DNA from: Lysobacteraceae bacterium | Lineage (GTDB): Bacteria; Patescibacteriota; Patescibacteriia; JAACEG01 | Reading direction: 5' to 3' | DNA: 7,041 nt | Assembly: GCA_011682665.1 (NCBI GenBank) | Contig: JAACEG010000027.1 | Span: 1-7,041, forward strand | Part shown: positions 1-5,289 of the stretch, piece after piece | Layout of the letters: every line of letters begins with the position of its first letter | Numbering within the stretch: the stretch's first letter is position 1 | The notes under the pieces: generated by a model | What the model was told of the DNA's origin: nothing | The model's input: only the letters and a program-made list of their open reading frames with translations | Database searches by the model: none | Position numbers and translations under genes: made by a program

Positions 1-533
1 TTATCCATCCCCTAAGATCAATCCATTTTCTCCCGCTTCTACAAATTATCTCTGCTCTTGGAATTTATAATATTTTTATGGACAAAAACAAAAATAAATG
101 GACAAAAACAAAAGTAATCTATATAATAATACTACTTATGATATTTCATATCATAATATCTTTTTTTTATAATTATAAATATAATAATTTATCTGAGTAT
201 CAAAAACAGCAAAACGCGCAAGTTGAGGCTATGAAATTTGTTAAAAATAATCAAAAACAATATGATAAAATTGTAATTAGTAACGATATAAGATATTTAT
301 TTTTTGCTTTCTTTTTAAAAATAGACCCCAAAATAACACAAACAATAAATAAACAAAATACTGATTATCTAAATAAATATATATTAAATAAATATATATT
401 TTTTAAAAATAAAATTCCAAAGATTAAGAATAAAGCATTATATATTTTTAATGATAATCAACCTGTTATTCCAGGAAAAATTTTAAAACATTTCTCTGGT
501 TTAGGAAATAATTTTATAATAATAGAAAAATAA
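1..533 (+). CDS. GT39/PMT-like membrane glycosyltransferase, C-terminal part (5' end outside window)
   Basis: The reading frame is open from the left edge (first full codon at 3) to the TAA at 531-533, giving 176 residues of a longer protein. The ATG at 78 is internal. The 25 residues before it contain HPLRSIHFLPLLQIISALGI, which matches the late membrane helix of GT39/PMT-type proteins, where a His/Arg-containing stretch precedes a helix beginning with a proline. A Lys-rich loop (residues 28-37) and another helix (about 38-57) follow. The soluble C-terminal tail (58-176) includes AMKFVKNNQKQYDKIVISND and an FFLKIDP segment, typical of the extracytoplasmic tail of these enzymes. The family transfers sugars from polyprenyl-phosphate donors to acceptors on the outer face of the membrane. 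The catalytic first loop with its Asp/Glu is not in view, so activity cannot be judged. The next gene starts 2 bases downstream, suggesting an operon. Family call is moderately firm; substrate unknown. Confidence 0.72.
   Translation, partial: IHPLRSIHFLPLLQIISALGIYNIFMDKNKNKWTKTKVIYIIILLMIFHIIISFFYNYKYNNLSEYQKQQNAQVEAMKFVKNNQKQYDKIVISNDIRYLFFAFFLKIDPKITQTINKQNTDYLNKYILNKYIFFKNKIPKIKNKALYIFNDNQPVIPGKILKHFSGLGNNFIIIEK
78..113. repeat. Short direct repeat, period 20
   Basis: The 16-base string ATGGACAAAAACAAAA occurs at 78-93 and again at 98-113, separated by ATAA. It encodes the Lys/Asn-rich loop between two membrane helices of the partial glycosyltransferase. The 20-base period is not a multiple of three, so the copies are read in different frames (MDKNKN, then WTKTK). 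It is probably a slippage duplication in low-complexity sequence. Confidence 0.7.
371..400. repeat. Perfect 15-base tandem duplication, two copies
   Basis: AAATAAATATATATT is present twice back to back, at 371-385 and 386-400, within the C-terminal tail of the partial glycosyltransferase. The unit is five codons long, so the frame is kept and the protein carries a repeated NKYI (LNKYILNKYIFF, about residues 123-134). It is a likely replication-slippage event in AT-rich sequence with no obvious function. Confidence 0.75.
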
Positions 534-535
534 AT

Positions 536-1270
536 ATGAGATTAAATATAACTATCCCTTGCTATAATGAAGAAAAAATACTCAATAATAATGTTATTGA
601 GCTTTTTAATTTTTTGAATAAAAATATAGTTGAAGATGATTGGCAAATTATTATTGCTGATAATGGTTCAAATGATCAAACCGCAAAAATTGCGCAAGAA
701 TTATCAAAAAAATTTAAACAAATTAAATACTTATTCATTCCTAAAAAAGGGAAAGGAAGGGCCATAAAATTAAGCTGGCAAAAATTTAAAGCTGATGTTT
801 ATATTTTTATGGATGCTGATCTATCCACCGATTTAAAGGCTCTTCCTGAATTGATAAATTCCATTAAAAATGAAAACTATGATCTAGCTATTGGCTCTAG
901 GTTCCACAAAAAATCAAAAACTAATAGAATAATAATAAGAAAATTTGTTTCTTATGGTTATCAGCTAATAAAAAAAATAATTTTAGGCTCAAAAATTTCT
1001 GATCTGCCTTGCGGTTTTAAAGCTGTTAATAAAGAAATAATCAAAAAAATTGTTCCGAAAATAAAAGATAATGAATGGTTTTTTGACTCAGAGCTCTTAC
1101 TTTTAAGTGAGCATTTCGGATATCAAATTAAAGAAATACCAATAAAATGGGAAGATATTAGGGAGAAACAAGATAGAAGCAGGGTAAAAGTCGTTTCTCT
1201 CAGCCTAAAATATTTTAAAAATATTTTAGAATTAAAAAAAAGAATAAAAAAATTGTATGGACAAAAATAA
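536..1270 (+). CDS. Family 2 glycosyltransferase, polyprenyl/dolichyl-phosphate hexose synthase-like (soluble)
   Basis: This 244-residue GT-A enzyme is predicted to move a sugar from a nucleotide donor onto polyprenyl phosphate at the cytoplasmic face of the membrane. Visible family 2 motifs, in order: IPCYNEE (7-13), ADNGSND (41-47), the metal-binding DAD in MDADLSTD (92-99), GSRF (120-123), SDLPCGFKA (155-163) and WFFDSELLLLSEHFGYQIKE (181-200) with IPIKWED after it. The DLPCGFK and WFFDxELL pattern is that of dolichyl-phosphate glucose/mannose synthases (ALG5/DPM1 type). There are no membrane helices; the basic C-terminus (about 226-244) may rest on the membrane. The ATG lies 2 bases after the preceding stop with no Shine-Dalgarno motif, only an A-rich leader. 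The last 14 bases overlap the next gene, so translation is probably coupled. Donor sugar (glucose or mannose are the usual ones) cannot be read from sequence. Confidence 0.88.
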   Translation: MRLNITIPCYNEEKILNNNVIELFNFLNKNIVEDDWQIIIADNGSNDQTAKIAQELSKKFKQIKYLFIPKKGKGRAIKLSWQKFKADVYIFMDADLSTDLKALPELINSIKNENYDLAIGSRFHKKSKTNRIIIRKFVSYGYQLIKKIILGSKISDLPCGFKAVNKEIIKKIVPKIKDNEWFFDSELLLLSEHFGYQIKEIPIKWEDIREKQDRSRVKVVSLSLKYFKNILELKKRIKKLYGQK

Positions 1271-2243
1271 TCAACAAAAAATATCCATAATAATCCCCCT
1301 CTTAAATGAGATGGAATCAATAGAAGAATTAAATAAAAAAATCATCAAAGTTCTATCTTTTATAAATTTTGACTATGAAATAATTTACATAGATGATGGC
1401 TCCACTGATGATTCTTATGAGATTTTAAAAAGATTAAAACAAGCCCATTCGCTCCGCCATCCGCCAGTTGGCGAAGCGGATGGTAGAGGAAAAATAACTA
1501 TTATTCATTTTAAAAAAAATTTTGGAAAATCAATTGCCTTAAATATTGGATTCCAAGAAGCAAAAGGAGATTTAATTATTACAATGGACGCGGATTTACA
1601 AGACGACCCCTTAGAAATTCCTAATTTTATCAAAAAAATAAACAAAGGATATGATTTAGTTTCCGGCTGGAAACAAAAAAGAAAAGATGGTTTAATAAAA
1701 TTAATTTCGTCTAAAATTTTTAATATTACAGTTTCTTTATTAAGCGGAATAAAACTTCATGATTTCAATTGCGGATTTAAAATTTATAAAAAAGAAGTAA
1801 TTAAAAATATAAATGTCTATGGAGAATTGTACAGATTTTTGCCCGTCTTGGCTTATGAAAAAGGATTTAAAGTCGGTGAGTTAAAAATCAAGCATAATTA
1901 TAGAAAATTCGGTGAATCAAAATATGGCAAATTTGGCTTACGAAGATTCAAAAATTATTTACTTGATCCAATTAATATACTTTTTTTAACTAAATACTCT
2001 AAAAAACCAGCACATTTTTTTGGGGGAATAGGATTTTTGCTTCTTTTTGTTGGATTGATTGCTTGCCTCTATCTATCTATTTTATGGATTTCAGGAGAAA
2101 GACCGATTGGTAATAGGCCCTTATTGTTTTTAGGTATTCTTTTGATTATAACAGGTATTCAACTAATCTCAATGGGATTTTTAGGAGAAATTATTACAAA
2201 AAAAAATTCTTCTAAAGAAAAAATTCATTATATTAAAAAATAA
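1257..2243 (+). CDS. Family 2 glycosyltransferase with two C-terminal membrane helices (GtrB/ArnC-like), carrying an in-frame palindromic insertion
   Basis: At 328 residues this matches bactoprenol-phosphate glycosyltransferases (GtrB/ArnC/DPM1-like), which make polyprenyl-phosphate sugars for use outside the cell. Motifs: IIPLLNEMESIEEL (12-25), YIDDGSTDDS (44-53), MDADLQDDP (110-118) with the metal-binding DAD, HDFNCGFKIY (168-177), and an FGESKYG element (218-224) after an Arg-containing stretch. Two helices follow at about 252-278 and 286-308, typical of the membrane-anchored subgroup, then a Lys-rich tail. The start overlaps the previous gene by 14 bases; the next in-frame Met is residue 19, inside the fold, so 1257 is preferred. 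The odd part is residues 63-78 (AHSLRHPPVGEADGRG), between the helix after the DDGS motif and the next strand (ITIIHFKKNFGKSIAL). Homologues normally have only a short turn there. The extra residues are encoded by a G+C-rich palindrome. All catalytic motifs are intact, so the enzyme is probably active. Confidence 0.9.
   Translation: MDKNNQQKISIIIPLLNEMESIEELNKKIIKVLSFINFDYEIIYIDDGSTDDSYEILKRLKQAHSLRHPPVGEADGRGKITIIHFKKNFGKSIALNIGFQEAKGDLIITMDADLQDDPLEIPNFIKKINKGYDLVSGWKQKRKDGLIKLISSKIFNITVSLLSGIKLHDFNCGFKIYKKEVIKNINVYGELYRFLPVLAYEKGFKVGELKIKHNYRKFGESKYGKFGLRRFKNYLLDPINILFLTKYSKKPAHFFGGIGFLLLFVGLIACLYLSILWISGERPIGNRPLLFLGILLIITGIQLISMGFLGEIITKKNSSKEKIHYIKK
1450..1483. repeat. G+C-rich palindromic element inserted in a coding region
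   Basis: This 34-base stretch is 24/34 G+C (71%) inside an otherwise AT-rich gene. CCATCCGC (1457-1464) pairs perfectly with GCGGATGG (1476-1483) across an 11-base loop. CGCTCCGCC (1450-1458) can instead pair with GGCGAAGCG (1470-1478) at 8 of 9 positions. CGCCA (1462-1466) and TGGCG (1469-1473) form a small inner stem. The overlapping alternatives look like a rearranged longer palindrome. It is translated in frame within the GtrB-like glycosyltransferase. Its borders are estimated from base composition and pairing, not from an empty-site comparison. Confidence 0.72.
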
Positions 2244-2254
2244 CTTCAATATTA

Positions 2255-3724
2255 ATGAAAAATTACTTCAATAAAATAAAACCTTTCTTAAAACAAAACT
2301 ATTTTTTATTAATTTTTGTTTTTTTTGTTATCTTCCTGCTTTTGTTTACCCAAAAACATATTTGGAATGTAAACTCGGCCTCAAGATTTATGACTATAGA
2401 ATCAATTGCTGAGCAAGGAACATTCTCAATAAATGAAAAACATGGATATACTTGTGATAAAATATTTAGAGATGGAAACTATTATTCTTCTAAACCGCCT
2501 GTCCTATCTTTCATCGGTGCTGGCTTCTATTATATTCTTCATAAATATCTTAATCTTGATTTCCCTTCTTTAGAAAAATACACAGATAACTCTTTGGCGG
2601 TTTACTTGATGACTTTAATTTTGACCGGCCTCCCCTTTCTTCTACTCCTTTTTTATTTTTATAAAGCTATAAATCTTATAGAAAAAAAAACGAAAGTAAA
2701 AATAAAAAAAAAGTATTGCGCTCTTTTGATCTTTGGTTTAGGACTGGGAACATTATATATGCCCTATTCCTCTACCTTGAACAATCATATTGCGGCGGGA
2801 AGCTTTTTATTTATTAGTTTCTATTATTTATTAAAAGTAAAATTTAATAAAACGCAAACAAAAAAAATTAATCTCTATCTTATCGCCTCAGGTTTTTTTG
2901 CTTCTCTATCAAGCGTAATTGATCTACCGACCGGTCTTACCTTTTTAGGATTATTTTTTCTTTATTTTTTATTTACTTTACGCTCTAAAAAAATCATCTA
3001 TTATCTTTTAGCTTCAATCCCTCTTCTTATAATCCATTTATATCTTAATGTCCAAATTACTGGAGATTTTTTACCCGCCCAACTTCATCCTGAATATTGG
3101 GCTGATTTTAGAAGGATGATCGTAAAACGCAACATTTTTATTTACACCTTTAATATACTTTTCGGCTCCAGAGGATTATTTTTTTATTCCCCAATTTTAT
3201 TTTTTTCTTTTTACGCAATTTATAAAATAATAAATCCAGTGCCTTTGCTACAAAATATTATATCTTGTCTAAAAAAATTAAATCTTCATTTATCCTTGCT
3301 ATATAAACAACAAAATATTTTAAAACAATGTTGGATAAAAAATAAAAAACATCTCTTCTATAAAGAGGCTTTTTTAATTTCAATAGGCTTCTTAATAATA
3401 ATTCTATTTTATATAATAAAAATTCGCGATTATGGGGGAGCATCTTATGCTTTTCGCTGGCTAATAGCTGTTACTCCCTTACTTTATTTTTTCACTATTT
3501 TTTTATTTATAAAACCAACAAATAAATTAAAGACTATTTTTTTATTGATTCTTATTTTATCAATAATGATTTCAGCTGTGGGATTATATAATCCCTGGTT
3601 ATCTTCAGGTATAGAAATTCCCATTTTAAATAAAACAATTATAATCCATTCTTCTTTCCTATATAATTTGTTTTTTATGTTCGTCTTTCCTAACGCGCAG
3701 CCAAACAAAGTTAATCTAAATTAA
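2255..3724 (+). CDS. Polytopic GT-C-like membrane glycosyltransferase, putative
   Basis: This 489-residue protein has about 11-13 hydrophobic helices and resembles a widespread, poorly characterised group of GT-C-fold proteins. The first outer loop (about 35-81) contains NVNSASRFMTIESIAEQGTF, then a DKIFRDGNYYSSKPP stretch, matching the N-x-x-SRF ... DK ... dG-x-YYSxKxP pattern I associate with that group. Later landmarks also fit: LNNHIAAGSFLF (175-186), GSRGLFFYSPILF (304-316) and YGGASYAFRWL (393-403). By analogy it would transfer a sugar from a polyprenyl-phosphate donor on the outer face; E49 or D68 are candidate acidic catalytic residues, which is a guess. A hydrophilic stretch at about 327-370, rich in Lys, Asn and Gln, seems longer than usual between two helices. 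The gene starts 11 bases after the previous stop and ends 4 bases before the next start, with no Shine-Dalgarno motif. Class is likely, reaction unknown. Confidence 0.72.
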   Translation: MKNYFNKIKPFLKQNYFLLIFVFFVIFLLLFTQKHIWNVNSASRFMTIESIAEQGTFSINEKHGYTCDKIFRDGNYYSSKPPVLSFIGAGFYYILHKYLNLDFPSLEKYTDNSLAVYLMTLILTGLPFLLLLFYFYKAINLIEKKTKVKIKKKYCALLIFGLGLGTLYMPYSSTLNNHIAAGSFLFISFYYLLKVKFNKTQTKKINLYLIASGFFASLSSVIDLPTGLTFLGLFFLYFLFTLRSKKIIYYLLASIPLLIIHLYLNVQITGDFLPAQLHPEYWADFRRMIVKRNIFIYTFNILFGSRGLFFYSPILFFSFYAIYKIINPVPLLQNIISCLKKLNLHLSLLYKQQNILKQCWIKNKKHLFYKEAFLISIGFLIIILFYIIKIRDYGGASYAFRWLIAVTPLLYFFTIFLFIKPTNKLKTIFLLILILSIMISAVGLYNPWLSSGIEIPILNKTIIIHSSFLYNLFFMFVFPNAQPNKVNLN

Positions 3725-3728
3725 AAAA

Positions 3729-5042
3729 ATGTTAAACTTTTTTAGAAAAAACAAAGTTTTAATTTTTTGGGGAATCTTGATAGAAGTTATTTACTTATCA
3801 GTAATAATTTTAGAAAATATTTTTCCTGCTTTATTAGAAAAAAAAATATTGCTATACTCTTTTTTCATTATTTCCTCACTTAGTTTTTTAATTTTACTAA
3901 CTAAAAAAATAAAAATTTCTGAAAGTAAAACAACCTTAAAAATTATTATTTTATTCAGCATTATTTTTAATTTAACTTTACTTTTCAGTTTTCCGCTTGG
4001 TCCGGGAGATATTTATAATTATCTTTTTCGCGCGGAAGTATTTACAGTTTATCATCAAAATCCCTTTCTTATAGCGCCTGTTAATTTTCCGCAAAATCCG
4101 CTTTCTAAATATATTTCAGATTTAGCAAAATCAACTCCGACGATTTACGGCCCGCTTTGGATGATTATTTCATTTTTACCCGCCCTGCTTGCTTTTAATA
4201 ATATTTTTGTCGGCGTGATGCTTTTTAAACTACTTGCTATAATGTTCTTTTTCTTATGTTTCTGGATAATTTATAAAATTATAAGCTTGTTGGATTTTGA
4301 TAAAAAAAATAAATACTTCTTGCTTTTTTTATGGAATCCACTTTTGCTGTTTGAAATCGCAAATGAGGGGCATAATGATATTATAATGGTTTTTTTTATT
4401 TTATTAGCTCTTTATTATTTAATAAGAGAAAAGTTTTATTCAGTAATTCCGCTTTTAACTTTGTCCGTGATGATAAAATATATCTCAATAATTATCATTC
4501 CGTTTTTTTTAATTTTCATTTTAAAACAAAAAAATAAAAGTAATAAATTTTTTATAAACATAATCAAAAACTGGAAATTTATTATTATTAATTTAATAAT
4601 TTCGCTTATTATTATTATCACGCTTTTCGCTCCCTTTTTAAACAGCAATCAAATTTTTCAAGGAATTTTGCATCAAGCAGGAATGATTAGTAAAAGCCAT
4701 CTTTCTTTTTTCCCTTTCATAATAAGCCAAATAAGTAATGAAGTCTTAGTTGTAAAAATAATTTCCTATTTTGCTTTTTTTCTTTTTTATTTATTTATTC
4801 TTTTTCACAACCAGCCGCAAAATATAAAGCAACTAATTAACAAAATTTTATTGGCTTTTATTTTATATCTTTTTGTGGCAAGTTTTTGGTTGCAGGCTTG
4901 GTACTTTATTTGGATTATACCCCTATTGATTATCACTGGAAAAAAATATTATAATTTCGCAATTATTATCTCGGTCTTTGCAATAATCCACCAAGGTTAT
5001 AATTTAAATTTATTAATCAGCGATTTTATTAAATCATTTTAA
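3729..5042 (+). CDS. MptA/MptB-like (GT87-related) polyprenyl-phosphate-mannose-type mannosyltransferase, putative
   Basis: A 437-residue membrane protein with about 12 helices. The first large outer loop begins GPGDIYNYLFRAEVF (91-105), where D94 is the likely catalytic aspartate of the GT-C fold, followed by QNPFLIAP (110-117) and STPTIYGPLWMIIS (135-148). The pattern D-x-Y-x-Y ... NPF ... TxYGPLW is characteristic of the MptA/MptB and GT87-type mannosyltransferases. LWNPLLLFEIANEGHNDIIM (201-220), with the GHND element, and the aromatic ASFWLQAWYFIWIIPLL (384-400) also fit. Characterised actinobacterial members extend lipomannan cores using polyprenyl-phosphate mannose as donor; whether mannose is used here is inference. 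The upstream family 2 enzymes could supply the donor. The ATG is 4 bases after the preceding stop, in an A-rich leader. It is the last gene of the tight cluster, followed by the repeat-filled gap. Confidence 0.8.
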   Translation: MLNFFRKNKVLIFWGILIEVIYLSVIILENIFPALLEKKILLYSFFIISSLSFLILLTKKIKISESKTTLKIIILFSIIFNLTLLFSFPLGPGDIYNYLFRAEVFTVYHQNPFLIAPVNFPQNPLSKYISDLAKSTPTIYGPLWMIISFLPALLAFNNIFVGVMLFKLLAIMFFFLCFWIIYKIISLLDFDKKNKYFLLFLWNPLLLFEIANEGHNDIIMVFFILLALYYLIREKFYSVIPLLTLSVMIKYISIIIIPFFLIFILKQKNKSNKFFINIIKNWKFIIINLIISLIIIITLFAPFLNSNQIFQGILHQAGMISKSHLSFFPFIISQISNEVLVVKIISYFAFFLFYLFILFHNQPQNIKQLINKILLAFILYLFVASFWLQAWYFIWIIPLLIITGKKYYNFAIIISVFAIIHQGYNLNLLISDFIKSF

Positions 5043-5118
5043 ATTATAAAATAATCTTACTACAAAGGGGAGAACAAAAAACAGGTTTCCCCTCCAAGAG
5101 TGAGAATCCTGAAAAACA

Positions 5119-5153
5119 GGTTCCTCCCCTATTTAGGGGAGGTTAGGTGGGAT
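5119..5153. repeat. Hairpin repeat, copy 1
   Basis: CCTCCCCT (5123-5130) and AGGGGAGG (5135-5142) form a perfect 8-base stem with loop ATTT. The tail TTAGGTGGGAT follows. No T-run follows the stem, so it is not a classical terminator. The stretch from GGTT at 5119 to GGGAT at 5153 is repeated in diverged form 44 bases downstream. Confidence 0.7.
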
Positions 5154-5162
5154 AAAAATAAT

Positions 5163-5195
5163 GGTTTCCTCCCTATATTAGGGGATTGGGGGGAT
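5163..5195. repeat. Hairpin repeat, diverged copy 2
   Basis: This stretch begins GGTTTCCTCCC, passes TAGGGGATT and ends GGGGGGAT, following the same order as the copy at 5119-5153. Its stem is weaker: CCCTA (5171-5175) pairs with TAGGG (5179-5183), extended by one T-G wobble. Four T follow the G-run (5195-5198), but the geometry is poor for a terminator. Confidence 0.6.
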
Positions 5196-5226
5196 TTTAA
5201 AATTTTTAATCAAAAAATTTCCCTTG

Positions 5227-5249
5227 TTCCCCCTTTTTCAAAGGGGGAA
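5227..5249. repeat. 10-base-pair hairpin at the right end of the repeat block
   Basis: TTCCCCCTTT (5227-5236) and AAAGGGGGAA (5240-5249) are perfect reverse complements around a 3-base TTC loop. It overlaps the right inverted end of the block. The sequence after it (AACCGCTCTAAAAT) has no T-run, so intrinsic termination on the + strand is not supported, though the stem could still act on RNA folding or 3'-end protection. Confidence 0.65.
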
Positions 5250-5263
5250 AACCGCTCTAAAAT
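5235..5263 (+). promoter_or_regulatory. Weak candidate promoter for the downstream membrane gene
   Basis: TTTTCA (5235-5240, four of six to TTGACA) lies 17 bases before TAAAAT (5258-5263, five of six to TATAAT). A transcript would start near 5270, about 20 bases before the ATG at 5290. The -35-like part overlaps the hairpin at 5227-5249, so the repeat may supply part of the promoter. In such AT-rich sequence chance matches are common. Confidence 0.28.
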
Positions 5264-5289
5264 AAATTTCGTAATTTAAAAAAATTAAT

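Larger units (their letters stand above)
5064..5236. repeat. Intergenic repeat block with near-matching inverted ends (MITE-like, putative)
   Basis: Most of the 247-base gap at 5043-5289 is G-run/C-run sequence unlike the flanking DNA. Its ends are inverted: AAAGGGGAGAACAA at 5064-5077 matches the reverse complement of TTGTTCCCCCTTT at 5224-5236 with a single-base indel. Inside are a hairpin with arms AGGGGA (5066-5071) and TCCCCT (5088-5093), an 11-base direct repeat AAAAACAGGTT (5077-5087 and 5112-5122), and two related hairpin copies listed separately. No open frame of useful length is present; the ATG at 5161 stops after six codons. It could be a small non-autonomous mobile element or a cluster of extragenic palindromes. 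No target-site duplication was confirmed. Confidence 0.55.

Noticed and set aside
78..80. ATG as the start of a 151-residue protein
   Set aside because: The frame is open to the left edge and the 25 upstream residues (HPLR then a proline-led helix) match GT39/PMT-type proteins, so this Met is internal.
1257..1270. The start of the GtrB-like gene resembling the 78-113 repeat (ATGGACAAAAA)
   Set aside because: The shared string is a short A-rich sequence at a plausible real start; chance similarity is the simplest explanation.
1123..1320. Open frame on the minus strand across the junction of the two family 2 genes
   Set aside because: It is antisense to two clearly functional genes and shows no recognisable family; such frames arise readily opposite AT-rich coding sequence.
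1443..1490. Frameshift or assembly error explaining the odd residues 63-78 of the second family 2 enzyme
   Set aside because: The frame is the same on both sides and all downstream motifs are intact; the palindromic, G+C-rich nature points to an insertion instead.
3353..3376. Terminator-like CTCTT/AAGAG stem followed by a T-run
   Set aside because: The stem is only 5 base pairs, with a loop of five, and lies in the middle of an intact gene; T-runs are everywhere in this AT-rich sequence.
3258..3708. Two open frames on the minus strand inside the 2255-3724 gene
   Set aside because: Both are short, antisense to a conserved membrane protein, and have no recognisable features.
4436..4648. Short minus-strand open frame with hydrophobic residues
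   Set aside because: Its hydrophobicity mirrors the membrane helices encoded on the opposite strand; it lies wholly inside the MptA/B-like gene.
5043..5289. CRISPR array or riboswitch in the repeat-filled gap
   Set aside because: The repeats are few, diverged, unevenly spaced and each is itself a hairpin; there are no unique spacers of constant length and no riboswitch core that I recognise.
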